The translations under genes and the position numbers were made by a program. A stretch of DNA of 64,000 bases. Origin: Roseivivax sp. THAF197b (GTDB lineage Bacteria; Pseudomonadota; Alphaproteobacteria; Rhodobacterales; Rhodobacteraceae). Location: the NCBI RefSeq assembly GCF_009363255.1, contig NZ_CP045318.1, forward strand, positions 3,730,304-3,794,303, written 5' to 3'. Below are positions 53,482-63,228 of this stretch, piece by piece. How positions within the stretch are numbered: the stretch's first letter is position 1; each line of letters opens with the position of its first letter. Under the pieces are notes generated by a model. The model did not search any database. It saw nothing but the letters and a program-made list of their open reading frames with translations, and was not told the origin of the DNA.

Positions 53482-54894
53482 ATGACGATTTCCTCCTCCC
53501 TGAATGCCGGTGTGTCCGGGCTGGCCGCGAACGCGAATCAGCTCGGCACCATCGCCGACAACATCGCCAATTCCGAAACCTACGGTTACAAGCAGTCGGA
53601 AACGGACTTCCATTCGATCGTGATGGCGAATTCGGGCGGGACCTATACCGCAGGTGGCGTGCGGACCTCGACGAGTTACCAGATCGATCAGAACGGTTCG
53701 CTCGTGACCACGTCGAATGCCACAGATATCGCGGTGCGCGGACGCGGATTCATTCCCGTTGCGCAGGCGTCGGACGTGCAGGCCGCCAATGGCGAGCCGC
53801 AGATGCTCCTGACCACGACAGGCTCGTTCAACACCGACGAGAACGGCTATCTCGTGACCACCGATGGCCTGATGCTGCTGGGTTGGCCGGCGGAGCCGAA
53901 CGGCACCATCGGAACCTATCCACGCGATACCTCCGACGGGCTGGAGCCGGTTCAGATCAATGTGAACCAGTTCTCGGGGGAGCCGACCACGAAGGTAACG
54001 CTCGGGCTGAACCTGCCTGCGACCGAAACCTATGCAGGCTCTTCCGCTGATCCGCTGGTTCTGTCGGTCGAGTATTACGACAATCTCGGTGTCTCGGAGA
54101 CGCTCGAGATCACCTACACGCCGACGATTCCCGCCACGGGAACATCAAATACCTGGACCATGGTGATCGAAGACAGCGCGACACCAGGTGTGGTCATCGG
54201 CGAATACGAACTGGTCTTCGACGATTCCCGCGCCAGCGGCGGTACGCTGGCATCGGTGACGACCGTTTCGGGCGGCGCGTATGATCCAGCCACGGGCGGT
54301 CTGATCGTCAACGTGGCGGGAGGCCCGGTTGAGATCACCATCGGTGAGATTGGCGCCAGCAACGGTATCACACAATTGTCCGACAGTTTCGCGCCCCTGA
54401 ACATCTCGAAGGACGGATCGCCGGTGGGCAACATGACCTCGGTCGAGATCGACGAGAACGGCATGGTTCATGCGTATTTCGACACTGGCATCACGCGCAC
54501 CATCTACCAGGTTCCGCTTGTCGACGTGCCCAATCCGAACGGGCTCGTGAAGATGGACAATCAGGTCTATTCGCCTTCCTTCGAAAGCGGCAGCTTCTTC
54601 CTGTGGGACGCAGCTGACGGGCCGACAGGCGACATCGTGGCCTACGCGCTCGAGGAATCCACCACCGATGTGGCCTCCGAACTGACGCAACTCATCCAGA
54701 CCCAGCGCGCCTATTCATCGAATGCCAAGGTCATTCAGACCGTGGCATTGTCCTTGGCGTTCGCTACTGATTTACCAGTAGAAATTTGGGACTGCGTTTC
54801 AGCGAGACTCCGGTTGATCGATTTGAGGGTTTGCAGCGCGACCATTGCGCCGTTATTCGTCAGAATGCTGGACATTTTCAGCTTTTCCTTTTGA
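53482..54894 (+). CDS. flgE: Flagellar hook protein FlgE with aberrant, fused 3' end
   Basis: Hook subunit. From ATG 53482 residues 1-420 are normal FlgE: SSLNAGVSGLAANANQLG (D0 helix), NIANSETYGYKQSETDF, and LTQLIQTQRAYSSNAKVIQT in the C-terminal helix. After base 54743 the frame leaves the family. The last 50 residues (about 421-470) are read from sequence that, on the other strand, encodes the start of a flagellin. The terminal 12-15 residues expected for the D0 helix are missing, so hook assembly is probably impaired. The frame ends at 54894. Reported as CDS but likely non-functional. Confidence 0.75.
   Translation: MTISSSLNAGVSGLAANANQLGTIADNIANSETYGYKQSETDFHSIVMANSGGTYTAGGVRTSTSYQIDQNGSLVTTSNATDIAVRGRGFIPVAQASDVQAANGEPQMLLTTTGSFNTDENGYLVTTDGLMLLGWPAEPNGTIGTYPRDTSDGLEPVQINVNQFSGEPTTKVTLGLNLPATETYAGSSADPLVLSVEYYDNLGVSETLEITYTPTIPATGTSNTWTMVIEDSATPGVVIGEYELVFDDSRASGGTLASVTTVSGGAYDPATGGLIVNVAGGPVEITIGEIGASNGITQLSDSFAPLNISKDGSPVGNMTSVEIDENGMVHAYFDTGITRTIYQVPLVDVPNPNGLVKMDNQVYSPSFESGSFFLWDAADGPTGDIVAYALEESTTDVASELTQLIQTQRAYSSNAKVIQTVALSLAFATDLPVEIWDCVSARLRLIDLRVCSATIAPLFVRMLDIFSFSF
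54735..54875 (-). pseudogene. fliC: 5' stub of a flagellin gene, truncated at codon 46
   Basis: Read leftward from ATG 54875 (AAGGAAAAG upstream), the sequence gives MSSILTNNGAMVALQTLKSI..., then SQISTGKSVANAKDNATV and a TGA. This is the conserved flagellin D0/D1 N terminus; it stops just where the family continues with WAIS. The stub ends exactly at the junction with flgE, sharing the six bases GACCGT (54738-54743) with it. Full flagellins are several hundred residues, so this is a remnant created by a rearrangement. Confidence 0.8.
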
Positions 54895-55065
54895 AAGGAT
54901 GCTTTTGCATCGATTTTGCCCGGTAGGGGCGAGGATCATCATTCTGAATCGTACGCACTGGATATTGCGTGCCGTCGCTGAGGACGCGTCGTGATATTCT
55001 TTCTGAAAGCCCTAAATTCTTCCTAATAGGCATGCATGAAATATCGCTAATTAGTATCAATATTT

Positions 55066-55410
55066 CTATGCTCGCCTCTCAAGTGCTTTCCGAGCTTCCG
55101 TCACAAATGATGTAGTATGTCCGTCTTTGCCATAGATTCGTAATTCTGCACGTGTTTTGGATGAATTTCCAATGCGTTGAGCTACTGCACGCAAGCCCGC
55201 AAGAGCCTCATCATAAAGCGTAAGATTTCTGCGTAATTTATATATAATTGGCGCGTCTAAATAAGCGGCATCTTCATCTAAGCCTATCATATCGAGAATC
55301 CTCTGCTTTTCTTTGAGAAGATCGCCAATACTTTCAAAATCTCCCTTCAGAAGCGCGCGATGCTCTTCTTCGAGTAGACTGTCAAGTTTATCAAATATCT
55401 GTTGGTTCAT
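55066..55410 (-). CDS. FlgN-like flagellar chaperone
   Basis: 114-residue, mostly helical, acidic-then-basic protein (FDKLDSLLEEEHRALLKGDF, LKEKQRILDM near 30-45). This is the pattern of FlgN-type export chaperones for hook-associated proteins FlgK and FlgL. The AT content is higher than in the PGC. Its start overlaps the end of the rod-binding gene by 20 bases. The frame is intact. FlgN is assigned from helical pattern and position, so confidence is moderate. Confidence 0.6.
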   Translation of the reverse strand: MNQQIFDKLDSLLEEEHRALLKGDFESIGDLLKEKQRILDMIGLDEDAAYLDAPIIYKLRRNLTLYDEALAGLRAVAQRIGNSSKTRAELRIYGKDGHTTSFVTEARKALERRA

Positions 55411-55669
55411 CTCTAATCTCCAAAAGTACTTGGAAGATATGCTCGCTCAAGCCAAGACCACCTCCCTCCACGATTGCACTTGCATATTCATCATTCAACA
55501 TGGAGGAGAATTGTGCTTCTCCGGCGCCACCGCCAAAAGCTCGTCGAGGCTCCCCGAGACCAGCGGCTAATAACATCTCCGCTATGAGTTGTGTCTCTAG
55601 CGCGACGGCTGCAGAACGTAGTCTTGGTTCGTTCATATGAATAGTTTTGACAGAAAGATAGGTCTGCAT
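55391..55669 (-). CDS. flgJ: Rod-binding protein, FlgJ N-terminal-like
   Basis: 92 residues from the ATG at 55669 (TTGGGATCA upstream); ATG 55681 or 55636 are alternatives. The sequence AVALETQLIAEMLLAAGLGE, FGGGAGEAQFSSMLNDEYAS and EGGGLGLSEHIFQVLL matches the FlgJ rod-capping domain without the muramidase half, as in other alphaproteobacteria. Function: assembly of the flagellar rod. Overlaps the flgN-like gene and is divergent from fliK, which starts about 105 bases away. Confidence 0.75.
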   Translation of the reverse strand: MQTYLSVKTIHMNEPRLRSAAVALETQLIAEMLLAAGLGEPRRAFGGGAGEAQFSSMLNDEYASAIVEGGGLGLSEHIFQVLLEIRDEPTDI

Positions 55670-55773
55670 GAGTGATCCCAAGATAATCAGATTTTTAGCT
55701 ACTATCCGTATACTCAGTAAATATTTGGTAAGGATATGCGTGTTAGAGCGCTAAAAATATTGCGGAGCATTTG

Positions 55774-57081
55774 ATGCAGCGTGTAACTTCTACCTTACAA
55801 TCCCTAGCGAACGCGCAGCATGGTAATTGTTGCAGCATGAAACCCGATCCCTCACCTGAACTGAGCGATTTCTCCGACACTTACAATAGGTTCGAAGAAG
55901 AGACCGACGAGAGGGCTGCGCTCGCACAGGTTGATCAAACCTCTGAGCAACCAGGTGTAGATGTATCGAAAATCGTGGAAGCGAGATGTGAATCTGACGC
56001 CATAGATGAGCCAAAAAAGGAAAAGTTAAATTTAGAAGAGGGCAAAATACCAAACTCTAAAGAAATAGCGCTCTTGGATATCCTTCGCTCAGAAAAGGCA
56101 GAGGGCAGAATTGAAGATGCGCAGCCACTTTTTAGACGAGACAAGAGTTATTCAATTAATTCAGGTTTAGGAATTTTTCGATTTTATCAATCTGCGGTAA
56201 AAGGTACAAAACATCTTGAGAAACAAAATAAATTCAACAATATTGAAAGAGGAGCTGCAGTAAATAATGTTCGTGTTCAAGGTGTGTCAGAACAATCTCC
56301 AGTAGATTATGGCCGCACTTCATCAGAGATGGCGCGGAATAATTTAGGGGGCGTCCAGCCACTCAAAGCGAACATAGCTACAGAAAGAAATCAAGAAAAT
56401 TTCGAAAGTAAGCATTCTTATTCAAGTGAGCATCTGGAAGAATGCGATTTCATATGCGGAAGGGAGTTGTCGCATAATAGTAATGATCTACAAAATGATG
56501 AATATCACAATGAGTTAAAGGTATCGCAAGAAACAGAGTCTAACGTCTTGGGTGTTCTGAATAAGTCCTTTAGGGGCGAAGATTATGGAAAAGGCGCGTA
56601 TATAAATTTTACAAGTCCATTTCAAGAAATCAGAATTTCGGACCAGAATTATTATGGCAATGACATACTGCCAGAGCATAGCATCCCTTTCGGATCCATC
56701 AATAAAGCCACTTCAGTTCCTGAAACTGATGATACTATTGTGACGACAAAAATTCCAGAGTTTAATGAACCGGATAGTCTACGGTTACTACAACTTTCTG
56801 ATCGTTTTTCGCAGAAAGACAATTCAAAACCTCAACAAAAGAAAATCCAAGCGATTTTTGGCACGGAGAAGTCTGAACCGACACCGCTTCATTGTACGGA
56901 TTTCCATAAGCAAAAAAGTGTATTTTTGGTGGAGCCTGATTTTCCAGTCTCTGACAGTGGAAGGGGTCCCGGTTTGCAACCTCGACGTACGATTTTTGGA
57001 AACAGAATAACTCCTTCTGAAAGGATTTTATTAACCAATGTACTTCGTACATCAATCATTAATAATGAAGAACTAAAATAG
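55774..57081 (+). pseudogene. fliK: fliK 5' part, interrupted by a frameshift
   Basis: 435 codons from the ATG at 55774 (GGAG six bases upstream) to the TAG at 57081. The product is low-complexity, charged, Ser/Asn/Glu/Lys-rich and markedly AT-rich. It has no recognisable domain, which fits the disordered N-terminal part of hook-length control proteins. The reading continues in another frame from 57069 into the FliK C-terminal domain (next entry), so the two form one broken gene of about 730 codons. The frame change falls in or beside a short A run (57075-57078). A sequencing error there is the main alternative. Confidence 0.6.
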
Positions 57082-58028
57082 TACTAACCTCAGACAATCT
57101 ACGAACGGGTGGCTCACAGTATTTAATTGAATCTGCCAATATGAAGCCAGCGAACATGAAAAGTAGTGTAAAATTCCCTGAATTAAGTCCTAAAATGATA
57201 GGGGTGAGCGAATCTAGGCCAATGTACTCGGAGAAGTCTCGCTTGTTTACAGAGCAAATATCGACAACAAAATCTGCGCCTGAGATAGAAGGGTTGGACA
57301 TTGTCACTCAGGTCCGACCCAATAAAGGGTTGTCCTTTCATTATGAACCTTCGCGACTAATAAAATTCAATGAGGCATCTGCTAAAGATATAAATCCCGC
57401 TGCGGAAGAAATTGGGCCAGCAACGAAAACAGCCGTGTTGCAGTCTGAGGTGAACTCAGAGGTGCAAACTTTGCCGGTAAGCCCGCGGTCGTTTATACAT
57501 GGTTCTGATAAGACATCTTATCTCGAGGCTGAAACCAGCGAGCGAATGGCGCATCAAGAGGGTTTTGGTCTGGCTTCAAGTCAAACCGACGGAGTAAGCC
57601 GAGCGCAAAACAGCACTCCGTCGATATCAGTTTCTCCGCAAGCGCAGCCGATTTTGAGGAAAATCGCGGAGCATCTGCGCGTCGATGCCTCCGGAGTGAT
57701 TGATTTGCGCCTTGAGCCCGAGGAACTGGGGCGGCTGCGCATCGCAATCTCGGCTGGGGAGGCCGGTTTCAACGTCCAGATCGTCGGGGATCGCATGGAA
57801 ACTGTCGACTTGTTGCGACGGCATGCAGCAGCTCTTGAACGCGTCTTTTCAGACGCTGGCCTTGATCTGGCGAGTTTCGGTTTCGGCACTGGCTCGAAGA
57901 TGAGTGATCGAGCGCAGCTCTCCACAGACGACAATTCCGTAAGCGAAGCGATCGCTCTGCCCGCCCCATCCTCAAAAGCCGTGCCTGGTTCGGAAACCGG
58001 TCGCGATGGCCTAGACCTCAGATTGTGA
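57069..58028 (+). pseudogene. fliK: fliK 3' part with FliK C-terminal domain (frame-shifted)
   Basis: Open from 57069; the first ATG in this frame is at 57141 (295 residues). Its last 120 residues match the FliK hook-length control domain: VIDLRLEPEELGRLRIAISA (about 195-214), then the VQIVGDRMETVDLLRRHAAA region and LERVFSDAGLDLASFGFGT. Codon use changes inside this entry from AT-rich to the GC-rich style of the chromosome at about 57600. flgD begins eight bases after the stop. If the 5' part is not translated in frame, substrate switching of the export gate would fail. Confidence 0.7.
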
Positions 58029-58035
58029 GAGAATA

Positions 58036-58704
58036 ATGCAAATTGATGCCAGTATATCCCCTGCCTTCAGCGCCGGCGCAGGAGCCACGCAGGAGCAGCG
58101 CGAAACAACCCTGTCTTCGGATTTCGAGACCTTTTTGCAAATGCTCGTGACACAGGCCGAGAACCAGGATCCGCTCAATCCAATTGAGTCTTCTGACTAT
58201 GCGGCGCAACTTGCGACCTTCGCCGCGGTGGAGCAGCAGGTGTTGACCAACGATCTTTTGCAACAGATGCAATCTCAGCTATCGGGGTCGGCGATGTCCG
58301 AATTGTCGGGCTGGGTCGGAGCCGATGTACTTGTGCAGGCACCGGTCATGTTCACCGGCACTCCTGTTCAATTGGCTCCGCAAACAGCGACCGGCGCCAC
58401 GTCTGCGCAGTTGATCGTCAAGAATAGCGCGGGTGCCATTGTCAGCCGTGAAGCGCTTTCGGTACCGCCAGATGAGATAGTCTGGGCCGGGACGGACGAG
58501 AATGGTACTCCGCTACCCAGCGGCGTCTACACGTTCGAAGTTGAAAGCGCCCAGGATGGCCGGGTCATCGCGACCACAACGGCCCATGCGTATGGCGAGG
58601 TGGCCGAAGTGACGGCGGATGCAGATGGTGTCTCGCTGACACTGCAAAGCGGCGCAAGCGTGGCCATGAACGAAGTCAGCGCGGTGCGGCTGGCCGAAGG
58701 ATGA
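58036..58704 (+). CDS. flgD: Flagellar hook assembly protein FlgD
   Basis: Hook cap scaffold. 222 residues: an N-terminal FlgD domain with SSDFETFLQMLVTQAENQDP (about 31-50) and SSDYAAQLATFAAVEQQVLT, then a FlgD Ig-like/Tudor region (about 90-200) with IVWAGTDENGTPLPSGVYTF. GC-rich and intact. Directly downstream of fliK, as in many flagellar clusters. The 217 bases after its stop, up to the convergent ubiB stop, show no gene. Confidence 0.92.
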   Translation: MQIDASISPAFSAGAGATQEQRETTLSSDFETFLQMLVTQAENQDPLNPIESSDYAAQLATFAAVEQQVLTNDLLQQMQSQLSGSAMSELSGWVGADVLVQAPVMFTGTPVQLAPQTATGATSAQLIVKNSAGAIVSREALSVPPDEIVWAGTDENGTPLPSGVYTFEVESAQDGRVIATTTAHAYGEVAEVTADADGVSLTLQSGASVAMNEVSAVRLAEG

Positions 58705-58921
58705 TCGATTTGGGCGCACACCCGGTGGGCGAAATTTCGTGCCAAGGAATACTTGGGCTGCCCTACTTAGGGGGCGATGTCGGATCGCTCCCAAGATGCC
58801 GGGTCTATCATGCTCCGCGCCGCGCAAATGTACCGGCGGCTGAGCCGCAGAAAACAGCCGCACCCGCAGGGACTTCAAACGAGAGAAACCCGCGCGAAGG
58901 TCAGCATATCGACCCGCGCTG

Positions 58922-60454
58922 CTACAAAAGAAGCATCGTGAGGGCCACGCTGCCCGCGCCACCAGCCACGCCAAAGGCCGCCCAGATCAAGCGCGTCGGC
59001 CAGAGCGATGGCTTGGCCACCTGACCGGACTGCGTCTGCTGCACGAGCAGACCCTCGACAAGGCCTGGCAATCGAGGTCCGAAACGGGCAACAACCTTCG
59101 CGGTTTCTTGCAGATCATGAAGGACGGCGCGGGGCCCAATCGAATTCTTGATGTATTCTTCGACCACGGGCTTCGCGGCATGCCAGATGTTCATCCGCGG
59201 ATTGAGCGAGCGCGCGACGCCTTCGACCACAACCATGGTGCGTTGCAAGAGGATAAGCTCGGTTCGGGTCTCCATCCCGAAGCGTTCGGTCACCTCGAAC
59301 AGATAGGCCAGAAGACGCGCCATGGAGATGCGGGTCGCGTCCATGCCGAAGATGGGCTCGCCCACCGCACGCAGCGCGCGGGCGAATTCATCCACATCGC
59401 GATCCGCAGGCACATAGCCTGCCTCGAAATGCACCTCGGCGACGCGTTTGTAGTCGCGACGGATGAACCCGTAGAGGATTTCGGCATAGACACGACGGGT
59501 ATAGGCATCGATGTGGCCCATGATCCCGAAATCATAAGCAAGAATCGCCCCGTCCGCGGCAACCTTCAGATTGCCCTGATGCATGTCGCCATGGAAAAAA
59601 CCGTCGCGCAGCGCGTGGTTAAGAAAGAGTTGCAGCACGCGCTCCGACAATTCCACACGGTCGATTCCCGCCGCATCGAGGGCTGCGTTGTCCCCCATGG
59701 CCGCACCTTCGACCCAGTCGAGGGTCATGACCCGACGGCCGGACAGGAACCATTTGACCTGGGGCACGCGGAACCCATCATCGGCCTCGGTATTCGCGGC
59801 GAATTCGGAGGCGGAAGCCGCTTCAAGCCGCAAGTCCAGCTCGCCCAACACGACACCTTCGAAATGCGCGATCACGTCGACGGGGCGCAGACGCCGCGAC
59901 GCAGGCGAGACGAATTCGATGCAGCGCGCGGCAAAATAAAAGGCGTCGATGTCGCGGCGGAACGCGCGTTCGATCCCGGGGCGCAGCACCTTGACGGCGA
60001 CGACCTCGCCAGTGTCGGCAAGTGCCGCTTTGTGGACCTGCGCGATGGAGGCCGCCGCGACCGGTTCGCTGAAATCCGAGAAGATGTCGCCGGGATCGAC
60101 GCCTAGTTCCTCCTCGATGGCCCTGCGCGCGGCATCGCGCGGGAAGGGCGGCAGCTTGTCCTGAAGGACCCGAAGTTGGGCGGCAAGCTCCTCGCCGACG
60201 ACATCCGGGCGCGTCGACAGGATCTGCCCGAACTTGATGTAGGCCGGCCCAAGCGCGGTCAGCGCCCGGGTCACCGGCGGCATTTTCGGATCGCCATCAT
60301 AGCCCAGGAACGAGAAGGGCCGCCCGATGATTCGAGCCGCAATGCGGACCGGGCGCGGCGCATCCACTGCATCGAGAACGACCTTCATCGCGCCGGAACG
60401 TTCGAAGGTGGCGCCGGTGCGGATCAGCCGCCAGAGATTGATCGGTCCGCGCAT
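58922..60454 (-). CDS. ubiB: UbiB, ubiquinone biosynthesis atypical kinase
   Basis: ABC1/ADCK-type protein needed for coenzyme Q synthesis. 510 residues from ATG 60454. KxGQ motif: YIKFGQILSTRPD (about 75-87); Ala-rich nucleotide loop VAAASIAQVHKA (about 130-141); catalytic-type block NHALRDGFFHGDMHQGNL (about 280-297). The hydrophobic C-terminal segment (about 485-510) is a membrane anchor. ATG lies four bases after the ubiE stop. An upstream in-frame start would lie in ubiE. Confidence 0.95.
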   Translation of the reverse strand: MRGPINLWRLIRTGATFERSGAMKVVLDAVDAPRPVRIAARIIGRPFSFLGYDGDPKMPPVTRALTALGPAYIKFGQILSTRPDVVGEELAAQLRVLQDKLPPFPRDAARRAIEEELGVDPGDIFSDFSEPVAAASIAQVHKAALADTGEVVAVKVLRPGIERAFRRDIDAFYFAARCIEFVSPASRRLRPVDVIAHFEGVVLGELDLRLEAASASEFAANTEADDGFRVPQVKWFLSGRRVMTLDWVEGAAMGDNAALDAAGIDRVELSERVLQLFLNHALRDGFFHGDMHQGNLKVAADGAILAYDFGIMGHIDAYTRRVYAEILYGFIRRDYKRVAEVHFEAGYVPADRDVDEFARALRAVGEPIFGMDATRISMARLLAYLFEVTERFGMETRTELILLQRTMVVVEGVARSLNPRMNIWHAAKPVVEEYIKNSIGPRAVLHDLQETAKVVARFGPRLPGLVEGLLVQQTQSGQVAKPSLWPTRLIWAAFGVAGGAGSVALTMLLL

Positions 60455-60458
60455 CAGC

Positions 60459-61211
60459 TCAGAGCTTCCATCCGGAATGCAGGCAGGCAACGCCCATGGT
60501 CAGATTGCGGTACTTGGCCTGTTCGAAGCCCGCGGCGCGCACCATCCCAAGGAAGGTTTCCTGATCGGGGAAGCGGCGGATCGATTCGACAAGGTATTGA
60601 TAGCTGTTGCGGTCGCCCGCGATCATCTGGCCAAGCGCCGGGATCGCATTGAAGGAATAGATGTCATAAAGCTTCTGCAGCCCGGGCTGCGGGATCTGCG
60701 AAAACTCCAGAACCATCAGCCGCCCGCCGGGCTTCAGCACGCGGTAAGCCTCGGCCAGCGCTTCTTCGGGACGGGTCACGTTCCGGATGCCGAAGCTGAT
60801 CGTGTAGACGTCGAAACTGTTGTCCGGAAAGGGCAGCGCCATCGCATCGCCCACGACCCAGTCGAGGCTGTCCTGCATCGCTTCGGCCTCGGCACGCTTT
60901 CGACCTTCGACGAGCATGGGCTCGGTCAGGTCGAGCACGGTGGCATGGCCGCTGCCCGCCCGCTTTAGAAACCGGAACGAAATGTCGCCGGTGCCGCCCG
61001 CCACGTCCAAAAGACGCTGCCCGCGCCGCGGAGCCAGCCAATCCATCATCGCGTCTTTCCACAGACGATGGATGCCCAGGCTCATGGCATCGTTCATCAC
61101 GTCATATTTCGAGGCGACCGACTGAAAGACGCCCCGCACGCGACCTGCTTTCTGCGTCTCGGGGATATCCTCGAACCCGAAATGCGTGGTCTTGTTGTGA
61201 TCGTCAGTCAT
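60459..61211 (-). CDS. ubiE: UbiE, C-methyltransferase of ubiquinone/menaquinone synthesis
   Basis: SAM-dependent methylation of the demethylated quinone ring. 250 residues from ATG 61211 ([17 protein letters not shown]); ATG 61220 is possible. Seen: [20 protein letters not shown] (about 29-48), SAM motif [16 protein letters not shown] (about 67-82), and the UbiE signature [15 protein letters not shown]. Coupled to ubiB. Divergent from mutM over a 138-base spacer that probably holds both promoters. Confidence 0.96.
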   Translation of the reverse strand: MTDDHNKTTHFGFEDIPETQKAGRVRGVFQSVASKYDVMNDAMSLGIHRLWKDAMMDWLAPRRGQRLLDVAGGTGDISFRFLKRAGSGHATVLDLTEPMLVEGRKRAEAEAMQDSLDWVVGDAMALPFPDNSFDVYTISFGIRNVTRPEEALAEAYRVLKPGGRLMVLEFSQIPQPGLQKLYDIYSFNAIPALGQMIAGDRNSYQYLVESIRRFPDQETFLGMVRAAGFEQAKYRNLTMGVACLHSGWKL

Positions 61212-61349
61212 GAAAGGCATCCCGGCACTCTGTCAGCGTTGCTGACGTCGTACAGAGATGGCGCGCGGGCCACAAACAGTCAAATCGGCGCGGGTCTTTT
61301 CGCCGGAGGGCGCGCGGCCTATCTAAGCGCGGCCAGACAGGAGCCGCCC

Positions 61350-62201
61350 ATGCCAGAACTGCCCGAGGTCGAAACCGTGCGCCGTGGCCTTGCGCCCGCC
61401 ATGGAGGGCGTGCGGATCGTGCAGGCGGATGTGAACCGCCCCGATCTGCGCTGGCCCTTCCCGGATCGCATGGCGGAACGGCTCACCGGCGCGCAGGTAA
61501 TGCAGCTTCGGCGGCGGTCGAAATACATCCTGGCCGATCTGTCGACCGGGGAGACGCTGCTGATGCATCTCGGCATGTCGGGCCGTGTGCTGATCTCGGG
61601 CGATTCGCTGGGTCAGTTCGTGCACGACCATCCGGCGCCCGAAAAGCATGACCATGTGGTCTTTCATATGGAGAACGGCGCGCGGATCACCTTCAACGAT
61701 CCCCGCCGCTTCGGCGCGATGGACCTGATGGAAACCGACAAGGCCGAGGCCCATCCCCTGATGGCCGCGCTCGGACCCGAGCCTCTGGGCAACACGTTCC
61801 ACGAGGCGCATCTCATCGCAGCGCTGAAGGGGCGCAACACGCCGATCAAGGCGGCACTGCTCGACCAGAAGATCGTGGCGGGCCTCGGCAATATCTATGT
61901 CTGCGAAGCGCTCTTTCGTGCGGGCATCCATCCGGCGCGCAAGGCGGGTCGAATCGGTGCGCAGCGGGTGGCCAGCCTCGTGCCGATCATCCGCGAGACG
62001 CTTCAGGTCGCGATTGCGGCGGGGGGATCCTCCTTGCGGGATTTTCGTCAGGCCAATGGCGAGCTGGGGTATTTCCAGCACAGCTTTGACGTCTATGGCC
62101 GGGAAGGCGCGCCCTGTCGGCGGAATGGCTGCGGTGGCGTCGTGCGTCGGATCGTGCAATCGGGCAGATCCTCTTTCTACTGCGCACAGTGTCAAAGATA
62201 G
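61350..62201 (+). CDS. mutM: Formamidopyrimidine-DNA glycosylase
   Basis: Removes 8-oxoguanine and formamidopyrimidines from DNA. 283 residues beginning [13 protein letters not shown] after Met, with the catalytic Pro and Glu. [16 protein letters not shown] and [13 protein letters not shown] follow, and a C-terminal zinc finger with CRRNGC and CAQC completes the protein. Start at ATG 61350, after AGACAGGAG. Order ubiE/mutM/echA/rpsT is common in Rhodobacterales (family knowledge). Confidence 0.97.
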   Translation: MPELPEVETVRRGLAPAMEGVRIVQADVNRPDLRWPFPDRMAERLTGAQVMQLRRRSKYILADLSTGETLLMHLGMSGRVLISGDSLGQFVHDHPAPEKHDHVVFHMENGARITFNDPRRFGAMDLMETDKAEAHPLMAALGPEPLGNTFHEAHLIAALKGRNTPIKAALLDQKIVAGLGNIYVCEALFRAGIHPARKAGRIGAQRVASLVPIIRETLQVAIAAGGSSLRDFRQANGELGYFQHSFDVYGREGAPCRRNGCGGVVRRIVQSGRSSFYCAQCQR

Positions 62202-62265
62202 CTTGAACGAACGCCGCGACATGATAACCACATGGGTCTGACCGAAGCGCACGGAGCTCCGTTTC

Positions 62266-63042
62266 ATGGCTTACGAGACGATCATCGTCGATATCGAAGA
62301 CCACGTCTGCACCATCAAACTCAATCGGCCCGACGCCCTGAACGCGCTGAACAGCCAGCTCCTTCGGGAGCTTGCGACCGCGCTGGGCGAGGCTGACGCG
62401 AACGACAAGGTGCGCGCGATCATCCTGACCGGATCGCAGAAAGCCTTCGCCGCGGGCGCCGACATCAAGGAAATGTCCGAGAAAAGCTTCGTCGAAGTGT
62501 TCCTGCAGGATTTCTTCGGCCCCGAGCATGACGCCCTGACCAAGGTGCGCAAGCCCGTCATCGCAGCCGTTGCGGGCTATGCGCTGGGCGGCGGGTGCGA
62601 GCTTGCGATGATGTGCGATTTCATCATCGCCGCGGACAACGCCAAGTTCGGACAGCCTGAGATCAACCTGGGTGTCATCGCGGGCATCGGCGGCACGCAG
62701 CGCCTGACCCGGTTCGTCGGCAAGTCGAAGGCGATGGACATGCACCTCACGGGCCGTTTCATGGATGCGGAGGAGGCCGAACGCTCAGGCCTCGTCAGCC
62801 GGGTCGTGCCGGTCAAATCGCTGATGGAAGAAGCCCAGGGCGCGGCCGAGAAGATCGCCGAGAAATCGATGCTGTCGGCGATGGCTGCCAAGGAGGCCGT
62901 CAATCGCTCCTACGAGACGACGCTGGCCGAGGGCATCCTGTTTGAAAAGCGGCTGTTCCACTCGCTGTTCGCGACCGAAGATCAAAAAGAGGGCATGGCC
63001 GCCTTCCAGGAAAAGCGCACACCGCAATTCCGCGACAAGTAA
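62266..63042 (+). CDS. Enoyl-CoA hydratase (crotonase family)
   Basis: 258 residues; hydrates trans-2-enoyl-CoA in fatty acid breakdown. First oxyanion loop: [13 protein letters not shown] (about 62-74). Second: [20 protein letters not shown] (about 104-123) with the first catalytic Glu. The loop [19 protein letters not shown] (about 130-148) holds the second Glu. The C-terminal segment fits the trimerising helices. Usually annotated as a housekeeping short-chain enoyl-CoA hydratase; the exact substrate cannot be read. The spacer before rpsT is about 186 bases. Confidence 0.93.
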   Translation: MAYETIIVDIEDHVCTIKLNRPDALNALNSQLLRELATALGEADANDKVRAIILTGSQKAFAAGADIKEMSEKSFVEVFLQDFFGPEHDALTKVRKPVIAAVAGYALGGGCELAMMCDFIIAADNAKFGQPEINLGVIAGIGGTQRLTRFVGKSKAMDMHLTGRFMDAEEAERSGLVSRVVPVKSLMEEAQGAAEKIAEKSMLSAMAAKEAVNRSYETTLAEGILFEKRLFHSLFATEDQKEGMAAFQEKRTPQFRDK

Positions 63043-63228
63043 CCGCTGCTGCATCGTGGGCCGTACGCCCGCGGCGATTCCCGGGTTGCCTTGGTGCGCC
63101 AATTGGCCTATCGGTCGCGGCGAAATGCGCGTGATGCCCGCTCAGGCAAGAATCGATCCGGTCGTGTGATCCGGGTGTGGCGTCTCTGCCGCGCAAGACA
63201 TTTGGAACACGAAGTAAGGTCGATCATC

